From Bacteroidota bacterium (GTDB lineage Bacteria; Bacteroidota; Bacteroidia; Chitinophagales; Chitinophagaceae), in the NCBI GenBank assembly GCA_023433345.1, contig JAEZDA010000107.1:1-34523 (forward strand): a stretch of 34,523 nt of DNA, in the 5' to 3' direction. Of the stretch, positions 15,359-23,511 are shown piece after piece; within the stretch, counting starts at the first letter, position 1; the number at the start of each line of letters is the position of its first letter. The notes below the pieces were generated by a model. It had not been told where the DNA came from. It saw only the letters and a program-made list of their open reading frames with translations, and did no database searches. The position numbers were made by a program, and so were the translations under genes.

Positions 15359-16603
15359 GTGAAAAACGCCGACAGTAATATCAGCCCGTACGCTCCACTT
15401 AAACTGCCTGAATTCAGGAATTTTATTGCCGGCAGGTTTATCTATATCATGGGGATTCGCATGACGGGTACGGTGATCGGATGGTGGATCTACCAGCTTA
15501 CTAACAGTAAACTTGCACTTGGCCTGGTTGGTTTATCTGAAGTAATCCCTGCACTGTCATTCGCATTATACGCAGGCCACAAGATAGACCTGTCTGAAAA
15601 GAGAAAACTTCTTTTGATTTGCGTGGCTTTCTATTCATTGTGCATACTCGGCTTATGTTATCTCTCCTCAAATCACGCTTCATCAATATTCGGTCCGTGG
15701 TCAATTGCCTTTATGATCTTTGCAATCATAGCAGTAACAGGCTTAATTCGCGCCTTTTCCGGGCCAACGTTCTCCGCGATGATCTCCCAGGTGGTTCCGC
15801 GCCACATGTTGGCAAACGCCGCCGCGATCAGTTCTGCCGGCTGGCTCACGGCATCAATCATCGGCCACGCTACCGGCGGGTTTGCGATCGCCTTCCTGGG
15901 AATACATTACACCCTGTTTCTTGTATTCGGCCTGATAGTGGTTAGTTACATTCTTTTTACACGCCTGTTACCAAAGCCCGCTTTTATCAGGAAGTCGAAA
16001 AATACATGGCAAAGTGTTAAGGAAGGGATCAGTTACGTTTTTAAAACAAAGGAATTATTAGGTGCGCTCACCCTTGATCTTTTTGCAGTACTGTTTGGCG
16101 GGGCAGTGGCGCTGGTTCCGGTGTTTGCAATGGACATTCTTAAAATCAGTCCGATCGGTTTTGGCTGGTTAAATGCCGCTGCAGATATCGGCTCCATTAT
16201 CACCGTAACTACACTCACGCTTAGACCTCTAAAAGGTAAGCAGGGACGAATTCTGTTTTATGCTGTCGCTGGCTTTGGTGTATGCATAATTGTATTCGCA
16301 TTTTCAAAGGTTTTCTGGCTATCATTTATTGCGCTTCTTATCAGCGGAACCATGGATGGAGTTTCAGTAATAATTCGCGGAACCATTCTGCAGCTTAAAA
16401 CTCCCGATGAGCTTAGGGGGCGCGTGGCTTCAGTAAACAGTATGTTCATCAATTCTTCCAATGAACTCGGGCAATTCGAGAGCGGGGTTGCAGCGAAACT
16501 TTTAGGAACTGTGCCAGCCGTAGTTTTTGGAGGTTGCATGACCATAGCTGTAGTAATTGTAACATGGTTCAAGGCCCCTGCTCTCAGGAAAATGGAATAT
16601 TGA
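15359..16603 (+). CDS. MFS transporter, EntS/MFS_3-like
   Basis: 414 residues from GTG 15359, 6 nt after the kinase stop, so it is co-transcribed with it. About twelve membrane segments are visible. The start 'FRNFIAGRFIYIMGIRMTGTVIGWWIYQLTNSKLALGLVGL' (quoted in part: IGWWIYQLTNSKLALGL) matches the MFS_3 group of exporters such as enterobactin exporter EntS, as does the loop AGHKIDLSEKRKLLLIC. A second loop, DELRGRVASVNSMFINSSNELG, is also characteristic. Such proteins export small hydrophobic or siderophore-like compounds, but the substrate here is unknown. Nothing in the neighbouring genes suggests siderophore synthesis. Confidence 0.9.
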   Translation: MKNADSNISPYAPLKLPEFRNFIAGRFIYIMGIRMTGTVIGWWIYQLTNSKLALGLVGLSEVIPALSFALYAGHKIDLSEKRKLLLICVAFYSLCILGLCYLSSNHASSIFGPWSIAFMIFAIIAVTGLIRAFSGPTFSAMISQVVPRHMLANAAAISSAGWLTASIIGHATGGFAIAFLGIHYTLFLVFGLIVVSYILFTRLLPKPAFIRKSKNTWQSVKEGISYVFKTKELLGALTLDLFAVLFGGAVALVPVFAMDILKISPIGFGWLNAAADIGSIITVTTLTLRPLKGKQGRILFYAVAGFGVCIIVFAFSKVFWLSFIALLISGTMDGVSVIIRGTILQLKTPDELRGRVASVNSMFINSSNELGQFESGVAAKLLGTVPAVVFGGCMTIAVVIVTWFKAPALRKMEY

Positions 16604-16657
16604 ACACTTCCCCGGTATAGCATGAATTTTGTTACATTTATCGGCTCAAACTTCTTT

Positions 16658-17560
16658 ATGCAACGCAGACAATTCCTAAAAAATTCAGGACTACTCTTGG
16701 GTTCACTTGCATTTCTTAATGCGAAGGGCTTCAGTTCCTTTTTTACCAATGCACATTCGGTAAAAATGTTGACTGATGATACAGGGATCTTCCTGGAAAA
16801 AGGCGGCACCATCCTTTTTCAGCTTAATAAAGCCGGGATCATCGTTGTAGATTCACAGTTTCCTGATACAGCTCCTCATCTTATCGAAGAAATAAAAAAA
16901 CGAAGCTCCCACCCTTTCCGTTTACTGATCAACACTCATCATCATGGCGATCATTCAGCGGGAAATATAGTTTTCAAAGATCTGGTAAAGAATGTGCTCG
17001 CTCATGCAAACAGCAAATTGAACCAGGCAAAGAGTGCAGCAGCTAACGGTAACGAACACCTGCAGTTATATCCCAACCAGGTTTACACGGATGTATGGTG
17101 CGAAAAGATTGGGAAGGAAAAAATTTGCCTGAATTATTTTGGGCCTGCCCATACTAACGGGGATAGTATCGTCCATTTCAAAAAAGCAAAAGTTGCTCAT
17201 CTCGGAGATCTGGTGTTCAACCGAAAGCATCCTTACATTGATAAAATGGCCGGAGCTAACATTGGCAACTGGATAGTCGTTTTAGAAAGAATAACTAAGG
17301 AGTATTCAGACAATACCAAATTTGTTTGTGGCCATGCCGGTGAAGGATATGAAACGGTAATTACTAAAAAAGACATACTTGCTTTCAAAGATTACCTCGA
17401 AAACGTTTTGAAATTTACTAATGAGGAAATAAAGGCAGGCAAAACGAGGGATGAAATATTGGCGGCAACAACTATTCCCGGTTCGCCCGAGTGGACAGGT
17501 GAAGGGATCGACAGGCCTCTTTCCGCAGCATACGCCGAGATAACGGCGAATTTCAAGTAG
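16658..17560 (+). CDS. Tat-exported metallo-beta-lactamase-fold hydrolase
   Basis: I place the start at ATG 16658 (300 residues) rather than the in-frame ATG 16622, because residue 1 then opens a twin-arginine signal: MQRRQFLKNSGLLLGSLAFL. The MBL-fold motifs follow: THHHGDHSAGN (residues 93-103, the HxHxDH zinc site), a later His in FGPAHTNGDSIVHF, HLGDLVFN with its bridging Asp, and CGHAGEG near the C-terminus. The layout is like class B-type and quinoprotein relay-like hydrolases of the MBL superfamily. It is probably periplasmic; the substrate is unknown. It is the last gene of the folK-dNK-MFS run and converges on the YkgJ-type gene 9 nt away. Confidence 0.9.
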   Translation: MQRRQFLKNSGLLLGSLAFLNAKGFSSFFTNAHSVKMLTDDTGIFLEKGGTILFQLNKAGIIVVDSQFPDTAPHLIEEIKKRSSHPFRLLINTHHHGDHSAGNIVFKDLVKNVLAHANSKLNQAKSAAANGNEHLQLYPNQVYTDVWCEKIGKEKICLNYFGPAHTNGDSIVHFKKAKVAHLGDLVFNRKHPYIDKMAGANIGNWIVVLERITKEYSDNTKFVCGHAGEGYETVITKKDILAFKDYLENVLKFTNEEIKAGKTRDEILAATTIPGSPEWTGEGIDRPLSAAYAEITANFK

Positions 17561-17569
17561 GAGTTGAAA

Positions 17570-18031
17570 CTACACGGCAGTCAATTCATCCATTACGAAA
17601 ACAACGGCCGGGCAAAATGTGGCATTTTTTAGTGTGATATGCTTTCTCTTTATCAGCACATCCTCGTCTGTATAAGGAAATCGGGCACAATCAGATGGCC
17701 TTACCTCATAAATTGAACACGCATTGCCAGCGCCGAGAAACGGGCATGGCTTTGTAGTCACAACAAAATCGCCTTCCTCATCCAAAGCCAGGTACTTTTC
17801 AATGAAAACCGATTCCTTCAGCCTCAGATGCCGGGAAATCCTTTTAATATCGGGAGTTTTAAACCTTGGTGAGTAATTTCTGCAGCAAGCAGCACAATCA
17901 AGACAGTTCGTTTTGGTGAAAGCCTTTTCATGCAGATCAGGAAGAGCTCTCAACACACGGTTCTTATCTGCGCGTTCCAGAAAACGCTTGTACTTTTTAA
18001 GATCAGCTTCAATTTTCACAGAGTTTACCAT
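17570..18031 (-). CDS. YkgJ-family cysteine cluster protein
   Basis: 153 residues from ATG 18031. A longer in-frame start at 18130 would add an unlikely Cys- and Phe-rich leader that overlaps the gcvP promoter region. The YkgJ (CxxCxxCC) pattern is clear: NCLDCAACCRN, then KPCPFLGAGNACSIYEVRPSDCARFPY, then FCPAVV. These cysteines are expected to bind zinc or an iron-sulfur cluster in the cytosol. No precise function is established for the family. The N-terminal 50 residues are a basic helix region (VKIEADLKKYKRFLERADKNR). It is divergent from gcvP. Confidence 0.88.
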   Translation of the reverse strand: MVNSVKIEADLKKYKRFLERADKNRVLRALPDLHEKAFTKTNCLDCAACCRNYSPRFKTPDIKRISRHLRLKESVFIEKYLALDEEGDFVVTTKPCPFLGAGNACSIYEVRPSDCARFPYTDEDVLIKRKHITLKNATFCPAVVFVMDELTAV

Positions 18032-18141
18032 TGCCGTAGTGCCCGTAAAGATACAACTCCGGAAAAACCTCAATTCACAAAACATGCACAATTTCCTGAA
18101 ACTATGTTCGCAAAGGCTTTCAGAAAACAATACCTAAACAT

Positions 18142-18149
18142 TACCTTTG
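18142..18149 (+). promoter_or_regulatory. Candidate -7 promoter element of gcvP
   Basis: TACCTTTG matches the Bacteroidota -7 consensus TAnnTTTG exactly. TTTC lies 20 nt upstream (18118-18121), near the expected -33 TTTG. It sits 44 nt before the gcvP ATG, which also supports the downstream start chosen for that gene. Confidence 0.5.
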
Positions 18150-18193
18150 CGCCCACAAAAACACTCCTGCCTTTTAAGTCAAATCACACGATC

Positions 18194-21079
18194 ATGAATT
18201 TATTTGAACAGCAAAAAAGAGAATTTGTTTCCAGGCATATTGGCCCTAACGATTCCGAAACGGGTAAAATGCTTCGTAAAATCGGTGTCCCGGATCTTGA
18301 TACCCTTATATCTCAGACAGTTCCTTCAAACATAATGCTGGAGGAACCACTTTCCACCGGGCAACCCGTAAGCGAATATCAATACCTGAACGATCTGAAA
18401 GAAGTCGCGAAAAAAAATAAAGTTTTTAAAAGCTACATCGGCCAGGGATATTATAATACTATAGTGCCAAGTGTAATTCTCAGAAACGTTTTTGAAAACC
18501 CGGGATGGTATACTCAGTACACTCCCTATCAGGCTGAGATCGCACAAGGAAGACTTGAGAGTCTGCTGAATTTTCAAACCGTTGTAAGTGACCTCACAGG
18601 CTTACCAATAGCTAATGCAAGTTTACTTGATGAAGGTACGGCTGCGGCCGAAGCGATGGCAATGTTGTTCAACCTGAAGAATCGGGATCATGAACATATA
18701 TCTGCGCCTAGGTTCTTTGTAGATAACAACATATTTGAGCAAACCAAAGAGGTTCTGATCACGCGCGCAACACCGATATCGGTTGAACTCGTGTTTGGAG
18801 ATTACAGGAATGCTAATGTTGATGAATCTTTTTTTGGAGCGATCGTTCAATACCCTGATTCTAACGGTCTGGTATCAGACTATCGGTCATTTGTGAACAA
18901 ATTGAATGATGTAAATGCAAAGGTTGTGATGGCAACAGATCTTTTGGCGCTCACTCTTCTTACACCGCCCGGAGAACTGGGAGCCGATGTTGCTATTGGT
19001 ACTTCTCAAAGACTCGGGGTGCCAATGGGCTTCGGCGGACCTCATGCCGGTTTCTTTGCAACCAGGGATGAATTTAAAAGAAATATTCCGGGAAGGATAA
19101 TTGGCGTAAGTGTTGACGCGCAAAATAATCGCGCGCTTCGTATGGCGCTTCAAACACGCGAACAACATATCAGGCGTGAGAAAGCAACAAGTAATATTTG
19201 TACCGCGCAGGCACTCCTGGCCAACATTACTGCTATGTATGCTGTGTATCATGGTGCAGAAGGATTGAAAAATATCGCGAAGAGAATTTCAACCCTTGCT
19301 CTTACTTTGAGCCGGGAATTAAATGAACTCGGGTTTAGCAATGAGAATGAATTCTTCTTTGACACCATCAAATTAAGCATTCCAAATACTGATTCGCTTA
19401 GAAAAATTGCAGAAGCAAGCGGGATAAATTTTTATTATGATGGAACATCAGTAATACTTTCGATAGATGAGGTTACTACACAGCGGGATGTTCTGGATAT
19501 CCTCCACGTTTTTGCTTCATTGAAGAACTCAGACACTTCGGTTGCACACTTCGATTCAGATGTGCTGTTAGAGAATATACCGACTACGCTTACCCGCACT
19601 TCTGATTTTCTTACTCATCCCGTTTTCAACAATCACAGGAGTGAATCGGAAATGATGCGTTACATAAAGCAGTTGGAAAACAAAGATCTGAGCCTAAACA
19701 CTTCTATGATCTCCCTCGGCAGCTGTACAATGAAATTGAATGCCGCCACTCAATTGATTCCCGTAAGTTGGCCCGAATTCAACAACATTCACCCATTTGC
19801 TCCTGAAGATCAATGGCAAGGTTATAAAACAATTATTAATGAATTGGAAGAATGGCTGAGTGAGATCACGGGCTTCCATTCCACTTCATTGCAGCCAAAC
19901 AGTGGGGCCCAGGGCGAATATGCAGGTTTGCTTACAATTCGTGCTTATCATGCAGATCACGGCCAGGCAAACAGGGATGTGATATTAATTCCAATATCTG
20001 CGCACGGAACTAATCCCGCTTCAGCAGTCATGGCCGGTTTCAAAGTTGTTGTAACCAAGTGTGATGAAGAAGGAAACATTGATGTGGAAGACCTGAAGTT
20101 GAATGCTGAAAAGTATAAAGATCGTTTGGCAGGCCTGATGGTCACCTATCCCAGCACTCATGGGGTTTTCGAAGAAAGTATTCGCGAAATCTGCGGGCTG
20201 ATTCACCGCAATGGTGGATTGGTTTATATGGATGGCGCCAATATGAATGCACAGGTCGGCCTAACAAGCCCGGGAAATATCGGCGCAGATGTATGTCATC
20301 TTAATCTCCATAAAACATTTGCAATTCCGCATGGAGGTGGCGGCCCGGGGATGGGTCCTATCTGCGTAAATGAAAAGCTGGCACCTTATTTACCTGGTCA
20401 CATTTCTCTCGACAATAAGCCCAAGGCAATTAAGGCCGTAAGTGCTGCACCATTCGGAAGCGCAAGCATTTTGTTGATCAGTTATGCTTATATAAAAATG
20501 CTGGGAAGCGAAGGCTTGAAGAAAAGTACGGCATATGCGATCTTAAATGCCAACTATATGAAAACCCGTCTTGAAAAAGAATTCAAGATTCTTTATTCAG
20601 GAAAAAATAACCGTTGCGCGCATGAGTTCATCGTTGATCTCCGTCCTTTTAAGCAATCTGCCGGAATTGAAGCGGAAGATGTTGCAAAAAGATTAATGGA
20701 TTATAATTTTCACGCGCCAACTTTAAGTTTCCCTGTGGCAGGAACTATAATGATCGAGCCAACTGAAAGTGAGGATAAAGCGGAACTTGATCGGTTCTGT
20801 GATGCATTGCTCAGCATACGGGCAGAGATAAGTGAAATTGAAACGGGGCGTGCTGATAAAGCAGATAATCCACTTAAGAATGCGCCTCACACCATGGCTG
20901 TTGTTTGCGGCAACGAATGGAACCATCCATACACTCGTGAACAGGCTGCATTCCCACTTCAATATGTTAGGGAAAGCAAATTCTGGCCAGCGGTAAGTCG
21001 CGTAAATAACACTGCAGGAGACAGGAACCTGATTTGTACCTGCGAGCCGGTGAGTTCGTATATGGAAGCGAAGGTTTAA
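18194..21079 (+). CDS. gcvP: Glycine dehydrogenase (decarboxylating), P-protein
   Basis: 961 residues from ATG 18194 (MNLFEQQKREFVSRHIGP), the standard N-terminus of single-chain GcvP. The open frame extends 88 codons further upstream but that part overlaps the promoter and does not look like the family. P-protein is the PLP enzyme of the glycine cleavage system; it decarboxylates glycine and loads the aminomethyl group on the lipoyl H-protein. Visible landmarks are the N-terminal half with YTPYQAEIAQGRLESLLNFQT and DEGTAAAEAM, the C-terminal half with GSCTMKLNAATQLIPVSWPEF and QPNSGAQGEYAGL, and the PLP lysine motif HLNLHKTFAIPHGGGGPG (Lys707). Both halves are in one chain, unlike the split GcvPA/GcvPB form. 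gcvT and gcvH are not in the window. Confidence 0.97.
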   Translation: MNLFEQQKREFVSRHIGPNDSETGKMLRKIGVPDLDTLISQTVPSNIMLEEPLSTGQPVSEYQYLNDLKEVAKKNKVFKSYIGQGYYNTIVPSVILRNVFENPGWYTQYTPYQAEIAQGRLESLLNFQTVVSDLTGLPIANASLLDEGTAAAEAMAMLFNLKNRDHEHISAPRFFVDNNIFEQTKEVLITRATPISVELVFGDYRNANVDESFFGAIVQYPDSNGLVSDYRSFVNKLNDVNAKVVMATDLLALTLLTPPGELGADVAIGTSQRLGVPMGFGGPHAGFFATRDEFKRNIPGRIIGVSVDAQNNRALRMALQTREQHIRREKATSNICTAQALLANITAMYAVYHGAEGLKNIAKRISTLALTLSRELNELGFSNENEFFFDTIKLSIPNTDSLRKIAEASGINFYYDGTSVILSIDEVTTQRDVLDILHVFASLKNSDTSVAHFDSDVLLENIPTTLTRTSDFLTHPVFNNHRSESEMMRYIKQLENKDLSLNTSMISLGSCTMKLNAATQLIPVSWPEFNNIHPFAPEDQWQGYKTIINELEEWLSEITGFHSTSLQPNSGAQGEYAGLLTIRAYHADHGQANRDVILIPISAHGTNPASAVMAGFKVVVTKCDEEGNIDVEDLKLNAEKYKDRLAGLMVTYPSTHGVFEESIREICGLIHRNGGLVYMDGANMNAQVGLTSPGNIGADVCHLNLHKTFAIPHGGGGPGMGPICVNEKLAPYLPGHISLDNKPKAIKAVSAAPFGSASILLISYAYIKMLGSEGLKKSTAYAILNANYMKTRLEKEFKILYSGKNNRCAHEFIVDLRPFKQSAGIEAEDVAKRLMDYNFHAPTLSFPVAGTIMIEPTESEDKAELDRFCDALLSIRAEISEIETGRADKADNPLKNAPHTMAVVCGNEWNHPYTREQAAFPLQYVRESKFWPAVSRVNNTAGDRNLICTCEPVSSYMEAKV

Positions 21080-21129
21080 TGCATGCAGATCAAAGTCAAA
21101 TAAAATCTGCCGGTATAGCGGCATTACCT

Positions 21130-21137
21130 TATCTTTG
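21130..21137 (+). promoter_or_regulatory. Candidate -7 promoter element of the cold-shock gene
   Basis: TATCTTTG matches TAnnTTTG exactly, with TCTG 20 nt upstream (21106-21109) near the -33 consensus TTTG. It is 27 nt before the ATG at 21165, which leaves a short leader of about 20 nt. No long cold-shock-type 5' leader is apparent. Confidence 0.5.
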
Positions 21138-21164
21138 CGCATTAATTAATACAATAAATAAAAA

Positions 21165-21368
21165 ATGGACACTAAAAATCAAGGTACCGTTAAGTTTTTC
21201 AACTCTGAAAAAGGATTCGGTTTTATCCGTCACGATGATTCTGATAAAGAAACTTTCGTGCACGTGAGTGGCCTTATCAACGACATTAAAGAAGGTGATA
21301 AGGTTGAATTTGAACTTCAAAATGGTAAAAAAGGAATGAACGCTGTTAATGTAACAGTTATCGCATAA
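21165..21368 (+). CDS. Cold-shock domain protein (CspA family)
   Basis: 67 residues, a complete five-stranded cold-shock domain. The start is QGTVKFFNSEKGFGFIRHDD, with the RNP1-type motif KGFGFI at residues 16-21 and the RNP2-type motif FVHVS at 31-35. The domain ends GKKGMNAVNVTVIA. Such proteins bind single-stranded RNA and DNA and act as RNA chaperones in the cytosol, on cold shock or in growth. It is monocistronic by context: a candidate promoter lies 27 nt upstream and a strong terminator about 20 nt downstream. Confidence 0.97.
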   Translation: MDTKNQGTVKFFNSEKGFGFIRHDDSDKETFVHVSGLINDIKEGDKVEFELQNGKKGMNAVNVTVIA

Positions 21369-21389
21369 TATTACCGGTTAAAAAAGTTG

Positions 21390-21421
21390 ATGGGTTGCAA
21401 TAATGCAGCCCATTTTCTTTT
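21390..21421 (+). terminator. Rho-independent terminator of the cold-shock gene
   Basis: A 10-bp stem (ATGGGTTGCA / TGCAGCCCAT, one G-U pair) with loop ATAA is followed by TTTCTTTT. It begins 21 nt past the stop codon. Confidence 0.85.
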
Positions 21422-21467
21422 AAATCAATTGTATCTTTCGCATCTCGTTAAAGAAACTTAAGAATAA

Positions 21468-22280
21468 ATGAAATCACTGTTCTCTATTCTCCTTGGCATT
21501 CTTTCAATCAATTCATTTGGCCAACAAAAACTCAACCTGAAAAAGGGCGAGGTGTTGAAACTCCTTGTTAACAGTTCGCAGGACATGAACATGGGCATGG
21601 GCATGGAGATGAATTCAAACTTTACGGCCGAATATGAAACGGTGGTAGCGGACCTTGAGAACGATTCCATTTATATCCTCCTTGCTAAAATTAGTTCCGT
21701 AAAAGCCCGGATGTCGGGCGCAGGAGAATCGCAGCAATATAATTCTGAAACGGGCGAGGGTAAGGATAACGACCTTGGCGCGGCTTTAAATGAACAAATT
21801 GGCAGAACCGACACAGTACGCGTGAATCGATACACAGGTGTTCCCATCGCGAAGGATAGCGCTGATGTTAGCCCCGCGCAATTACTGAATAATAATGGTG
21901 TGGATATGGGTACGATAACTGAGAACGCTTTTTTTCTCTTAAGTAATTCTCAAAAACCCGGCGACAAGTGGACTGTAAAATCAAAGACTAACGGTATCGA
22001 CAGCGAAACCGAATATGAGCTAACACAAATAGAGGAGAATACTGCTACTATTAATTACAAGACTAAAGTTAAAGGAAGCACTGAAACGGAGGCACAGGGC
22101 GTTCCGCTCACTATACTAACAAATGGAACGGTTGAAGGTTCTTTTACAGCAAACTCCGTTAGCGGTTATATCATTCAAAAAACAATCGAGAGCGACCTCA
22201 CCAGTTCAATGGACATGATGGGCCAGACCATGAATATCTCCGTGAAGGGAAAAACTACAGTTACGAATACAGTAAAATAA
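21468..22280 (+). CDS. Secreted DUF6263-like protein of unknown function
   Basis: 270 residues with a signal peptide (MKSLFSILLGILSINSFGQ, cleavage near residue 19). The mature part reads as a beta-rich domain: LNLKKGEVLKLLVNSSQ, TAEYETVVADLENDSIYILLAKI, KPGDKWTVKSKTNGIDSETEYELTQI, ATINYKTKVKG, and a terminal strand pair with ISVKGKTTVTNTV. I recall this layout from DUF6263-type proteins of Chitinophagaceae and give that name with moderate confidence. Two Met-rich stretches occur, DMNMGMGMEMN (residues 39-49) and DMMGQTM near the C-terminus. It is probably periplasmic. It is convergent with the MFS gene, with only 2 nt between them, and no terminator hairpin was seen between. Confidence 0.8.
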   Translation: MKSLFSILLGILSINSFGQQKLNLKKGEVLKLLVNSSQDMNMGMGMEMNSNFTAEYETVVADLENDSIYILLAKISSVKARMSGAGESQQYNSETGEGKDNDLGAALNEQIGRTDTVRVNRYTGVPIAKDSADVSPAQLLNNNGVDMGTITENAFFLLSNSQKPGDKWTVKSKTNGIDSETEYELTQIEENTATINYKTKVKGSTETEAQGVPLTILTNGTVEGSFTANSVSGYIIQKTIESDLTSSMDMMGQTMNISVKGKTTVTNTVK

Positions 22281-22282
22281 TT

Positions 22283-23476
22283 TCAATTCCTGTCCAGGAA
22301 AAAGTATCCCAGGGCAGTAAGGATACAAAGCGCCGCGACCGTCCACCAAAGATTTGCAAAACCGACATGTTGTGCCATCCATGCGCCACCACTGGCTCCG
22401 GCTACTTGTGCCACGCTCCATCCCATTGTATATATACCGGCATACTGGCCGCGATTTTGGTCGGTAGATCTTGAGATATAATATGTATTCATGAAAGGCA
22501 TGCCTATCATTTCTGCAAAAGTGATAACCAAAATGAAAGCTGATGCTACCAACAAACCTGATTCAAACGGCAGGTTCAGCAAGGCATAAGCTGCGCCCAT
22601 AAGTACGGTGCCGTAAGCCATAAGCTTCAGATATGAGGTCTTCCCTTCCAGCTTAAATACCAGCACCATTTCCAAAACCGCTATGATGAGTCCGTTTGCA
22701 GCCATCACCGCACCGATCCAGAATTCGTCAAGATGCAAAGTTGACTTCATGTAGAGCGGAACTGTAGTGAATATCTGGAAAAAAGCTACTGCAAACAACA
22801 CCTGGAAAAACATGAATTTCAAAAACACCTTATCGCGGTAAGGTGACAAGGTAGTGTGCTCCACTCGCTCCCCGCGGTTCTGCTGCCCAAGTGTAACAGT
22901 TGGAAGAATTATCCATAACAGGACGCCGGCGAAAATACTCGTAACGCCATCCACCCAAAACAATAAATGATAATCAAAGGATGCAAGGATGCCCCCGAGC
23001 GCCGCACCAATTCCCCAACCGATATTTATCGCGAGCCTCACGAGAGAAAAGGACTGAGTTCTGTTTGCCGGAGTGCTGTAATGTGCAATTGCCGTAGCAT
23101 TAGCCGGGCGGAAGGATTCGTTTACCATACTCAAAACAAACGCTCCCATGCAAATCGCTTCGAAGCCTCTGAGCTGTCCTACCACAATAAACATGACGCC
23201 GCCAAGTATGAGCGCAGAAACCTGGGTGTAGTAGAAGCCTACTTTATCGCTGACCTTTCCTCCAAGGAACGCACCTACTACTGAGCCCATGCCGTACATC
23301 GCTACAACTATCCCCGCCTGGTCAACTGAAAGATCAACACTGATACAGTAAAGCGTAAGAAATGCAAGCACCATCGTACCCGCTCTATTGATCAACATCA
23401 CAACAGCGAGCAGCCATACTCTACGGCTTAATCCACTATAAGCTCCTTTATATAAATTTAATAAAAGATTGAGCAT
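22283..23476 (-). CDS. MFS transporter, DHA1-type
   Basis: 397 residues with about twelve membrane segments. The loop between the second and third segments, GGKVSDKVGFYYTQ, is the MFS signature-like 'GxxxDRxGRR' region in a relaxed form. The N-terminus LSRRVWLLAVVMLINRAGTMVLAFLTLY resembles MdtH/YceL-type drug or metabolite exporters. The fourth-fifth segment part (FRPANATAIAHYSTPANRTQSFSLVR) is typical of that group. It begins 35 nt after the GlgP-like gene on the same strand, so the two may share a transcript. The substrate is unknown; given the neighbour, a sugar is possible but unproven. Confidence 0.88.
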   Translation of the reverse strand: MLNLLLNLYKGAYSGLSRRVWLLAVVMLINRAGTMVLAFLTLYCISVDLSVDQAGIVVAMYGMGSVVGAFLGGKVSDKVGFYYTQVSALILGGVMFIVVGQLRGFEAICMGAFVLSMVNESFRPANATAIAHYSTPANRTQSFSLVRLAINIGWGIGAALGGILASFDYHLLFWVDGVTSIFAGVLLWIILPTVTLGQQNRGERVEHTTLSPYRDKVFLKFMFFQVLFAVAFFQIFTTVPLYMKSTLHLDEFWIGAVMAANGLIIAVLEMVLVFKLEGKTSYLKLMAYGTVLMGAAYALLNLPFESGLLVASAFILVITFAEMIGMPFMNTYYISRSTDQNRGQYAGIYTMGWSVAQVAGASGGAWMAQHVGFANLWWTVAALCILTALGYFFLDRN

Positions 23477-23511
23477 ACTGTGGAACAGTTTATAACGGGT
23501 ACGGATATACG

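Noticed and set aside
18032..18193. Glycine riboswitch upstream of gcvP
   Set aside because: The spacer is short and AT-rich, and I see no tandem aptamer-like conserved core. A simple promoter element explains the region.
17930..18193. N-terminal 88-codon extension of gcvP
   Set aside because: It overlaps the YkgJ-type gene and the promoter element, and the family N-terminus begins at the ATG at 18194.
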